Below are positions 62,398 through 64,000 of a DNA stretch of 64,000 bases, piece after piece; position 1 is the first letter of the stretch; each line of letters starts with the position of its first letter. Origin of the DNA: Labilibaculum sp. DW002 (lineage in GTDB: Bacteria; Bacteroidota; Bacteroidia; Bacteroidales; Marinifilaceae); contig NZ_JAKJSC010000001.1 in NCBI RefSeq assembly GCF_029029525.1, positions 2,876,402 through 2,940,401 of the forward strand. The letters run 5' to 3'. The position numbers and the translations under genes are program-made. The notes beneath the pieces were generated by a model. It made no database searches. It was given only the letters and a program-made list of their open reading frames with translations, and was not told where the DNA came from.

Positions 62398-62432
62398 AGC
62401 AAATGCCTAGCAGCAAAGGCATAGCATTTGCT
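62398..62432. terminator. Nested hairpin between convergent genes
   Basis: AGCAAATGC pairs with GCATTTGCT, with an inner GCCT/AGGC stem. It lies between the convergent SDR-like and carboxypeptidase-regulatory-domain genes. It has no T-run, so it may be a weak terminator. Confidence 0.45.
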
Positions 62433-62440
62433 GCGGCTTC

Positions 62441-63448
62441 TTACTCATTTACATCATACTCGTAAGGCAACATGTCGCCCATACGTCTTGTTACCATCTC
62501 ACCTTCCCAGCTGATGTCTAATTCTACAAAGCCTACTTCGTTAAAAAATACTTTTGGCTTGCGAAGAATAATTTCACTCGAATTTGATTGATACATCACG
62601 GTAAGATTAGTTGGGTAAGTAAGGTATTTTTTGTTGCTACGATCGGCACTTGACAAATTACAAGCTTCTTGAATTATCACATCTTGACTCTTGAGATTAT
62701 CATTTGTTAAATTCCTCAATGAAAATCCGGCTGACAATAAATCATTTGCCCATAGTGCTCTTAAGAAATGCATTCGTGATCCTAAATAAGTACTTTCTCT
62801 TTTTGATTTATACATCTGTTTATCTGCTGCATTACAAGCCATATCTTCATTAAAGAAAATATTTCCATGAAAAGTGAACGAAGCGCTTTTTCGATAATAT
62901 TCAAATTTATTGAGAGAGTAAGTGATCTTGTAACCTAAAGCACTGTTGCTAATAAGAATTGGTTTTGAGGCAAAGGCTTTTAATGTATCCCGATCGCTGC
63001 CATAGTTAAAGCTTATGTCTTGTTCGTTCGTAATTTCACAATGCATTGCATTAACCGTTCTACCCAAAAATATCCTTTTAAACACTTTTAGATTTGCTTT
63101 TCGTTGCGACACAAGAGATTTATCGAATACCTTAAGTTCTCGCATTTTATATGCTTTGGGTTTTAAGTGAACGATTATGGGTTTATCGACATCGAATTTT
63201 GGCAAGGTAACAGAATAGTATCCGATAGCGCTAATTGTTAAAGGCATGCACGTATTGTGCGGGATGTTTAAACTAAAGTCCCCATTTTTATCGGAGCTAG
63301 TACCAACAAATGTTCCGTTGAAATAGATTGTTGCAAAACAAACTTTCTCATTGGTCTTCTTTTCGAATATTGTTCCCTTAATGATAACTTGATTGTAAGA
63401 CACAAAATGGAAACCAACAAGCAGTAACAATAGTAAGAGCTTCTTCAT
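62441..63448 (-). CDS. Secreted protein with carboxypeptidase-regulatory-like domain
   Basis: A 335-residue precursor with a signal peptide (L-L-L-L-L-L-L-V-G-F-H-F-V-S-Y, about 4-18). The N-terminal domain (about 22-105) is a CarboxypepD_reg-like (DUF4480-like) beta sandwich with I-K-G-T-I-F-E-K-K-T near 23-32, I-Y-F-N-G-T-F-V-G-T-S-S-D-K-N-G-D-F-S near 42-60 and I-V-H-L-K-P-K near 91-97. The rest (about 110-335) is beta-rich with four Cys residues, unlike a TonB-dependent receptor. In Bacteroidota such domains occur at the start of surface proteins. The function is unknown and it has no operon partner. Confidence 0.7.
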   Translation of the reverse strand: MKKLLLLLLLVGFHFVSYNQVIIKGTIFEKKTNEKVCFATIYFNGTFVGTSSDKNGDFSLNIPHNTCMPLTISAIGYYSVTLPKFDVDKPIIVHLKPKAYKMRELKVFDKSLVSQRKANLKVFKRIFLGRTVNAMHCEITNEQDISFNYGSDRDTLKAFASKPILISNSALGYKITYSLNKFEYYRKSASFTFHGNIFFNEDMACNAADKQMYKSKRESTYLGSRMHFLRALWANDLLSAGFSLRNLTNDNLKSQDVIIQEACNLSSADRSNKKYLTYPTNLTVMYQSNSSEIILRKPKVFFNEVGFVELDISWEGEMVTRRMGDMLPYEYDVNE

Positions 63449-64000
63449 AATAGATTAAAACAATGTTGTGTGTGATTTTGTATTCTGCATAGCGAATTGG
63501 ATTGCCTATTTCTTATGCAGATCGTCTAAAATAACAAAAAAGTATACTAAACAATATTATGTAATGAAGTAAAATAGGAACCTCTGATAATCTAGAATAG
63601 ATCCGCATAATAACAATTTAGCACATGAGGATTTGTATTGGCTTGTTTAACACCCCTCTAAATCTCCCCTGAAGGGGAGACTTAAAAACCCCAAACCCCT
63701 AAAGGGGCTTAAAAGGAGCTGCTAAGATTCTAGTCATAGCCTGACATTTGCGGCTTGCTTATCGTCAGAATATGAGCAATTCTTAAATAAACATCCCCCT
63801 GTATCTCCCCTGAAAGGAAGACTTAAAAACCCCAAACCCCTAAAGGGGCTTAAAAAGAAGCTGCCAAGATTTTAGTCATAACCTGACATTTGCGGCTTGC
63901 TTATCGTCAGAATATGAGCAATTCTTAAATAAACATTACCCTGTAAGGGGGACTTAAAAAAATAGCACTTCCATAGCCCTTGAAGTATTGGCCTTAGAAA
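63449..64000. other. Gene-free right end with direct repeats
   Basis: No credible gene lies in the last 550 bp. The first 190 bp is AT-rich spacer before the carboxypeptidase-regulatory-domain gene. The rest is made of the direct repeats at 63652-63934. Confidence 0.6.
63652..63934. repeat. Direct repeat of about 141 bp, two near-complete copies
   Basis: Copy 1 starts near 63652 and copy 2 near 63793. Each contains ATCTCCCCTGAA, then ACTTAAAAACCCCAAACCCC with a CCCC-TAAA-GGGG hairpin, then CTGACATTTGCGGCTTGC and TATCGTCAGAATATGAGCAA, and ends ATTCTTAAATAAACAT. Differences are limited to a handful of bases. A third, broken start (TACCCTGTAAGGGGGACTT) follows at 63937-63955. The GC-rich hairpin part resembles intergenic repeats in other Bacteroidota, from memory. 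Confidence 0.85.

Noticed and set aside
63652..63934. CRISPR array
   Set aside because: The repeats are about 141 bp with no short spacer pattern and no cas genes in the window.

Overview
The window reads as a chromosomal segment of an AT-rich Bacteroidota bacterium. Support: a PorP/SprF-like protein beside a cargo protein with a type-B type IX secretion signal, DUF4834, DUF3098, DUF3817 and DUF5723 proteins, the gene order ftsX-DUF3098-uppP-truB-queA, LytS/LytTR regulators, start sites without Shine-Dalgarno sequences and several TAnnTTTG -7 boxes. The overall look suggests the marine Marinilabiliales/Marinifilaceae group, but that placement is an inference from memory, not a computed result.

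Layout. 1-7.8 kb (mostly minus strand): the end of a succinate dehydrogenase cytochrome b gene with an apparent frameshift, an alpha/beta hydrolase, an outer-membrane barrel, a lipoprotein 5'-nucleotidase, a duplicated Spy/CpxP-like protein, and a CtpA protease paired with a dCMP deaminase. 8.2-11.8 kb: a type IX secretion pair made of a five-repeat type-B cargo and a PorP-TSP3-OmpA fusion. 12-19 kb: a small secreted protein, a tandem hairpin region, a TIM-barrel protein, tRNA-Leu(CAA), an AbgT transporter, a dihydroorotate dehydrogenase-like protein and an ALDH7-type dehydrogenase. 18.8-24.9 kb: a large propeller-like protein, then a lipoprotein plus DUF5723 pair. 25-29.8 kb: a structured intergenic element, DUF4834, glycyl-tRNA synthetase, a nitrilase-family amidase, a repeat-bearing gap and a secreted Ntn-hydrolase.

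30-41 kb is a surface-polymer locus. It holds a YfhO-type membrane protein split by an in-frame TAA, two TagF/TagB-like polymerases, a cytidylyltransferase-SDR fusion of the H. influenzae Acs1/Bcs1 (CDP-ribitol) type, a pyruvyl-transferase-like protein, a SUMF1-domain lipoprotein, a remnant of a glycerol-3-phosphate cytidylyltransferase and a Wzx-like flippase. Together these suggest a teichoic-acid-like, alditol-phosphate-containing surface polymer in a Gram-negative bacterium. 41-45 kb is the housekeeping ftsX-queA cluster.

45-64 kb is more mixed: a group-II-like truncated globin, a TapB/DUF3108-like protein, a 2-hydroxyacid dehydrogenase, an orphan class I isoprenoid-synthase-fold protein, an opine-dehydrogenase-like protein, a double NTF2 lipoprotein with AraC and TetR regulators, a PAS histidine kinase, an LRR lipoprotein, a WD40 plus S41/TPR pair divergent from a LytS/LytTR two-component system, an NAD(P)-binding protein, a carboxypeptidase-regulatory-domain protein, and about 350 bp of direct repeats at the right end. 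No rRNA operon, CRISPR array, intact insertion sequence or prophage was seen.
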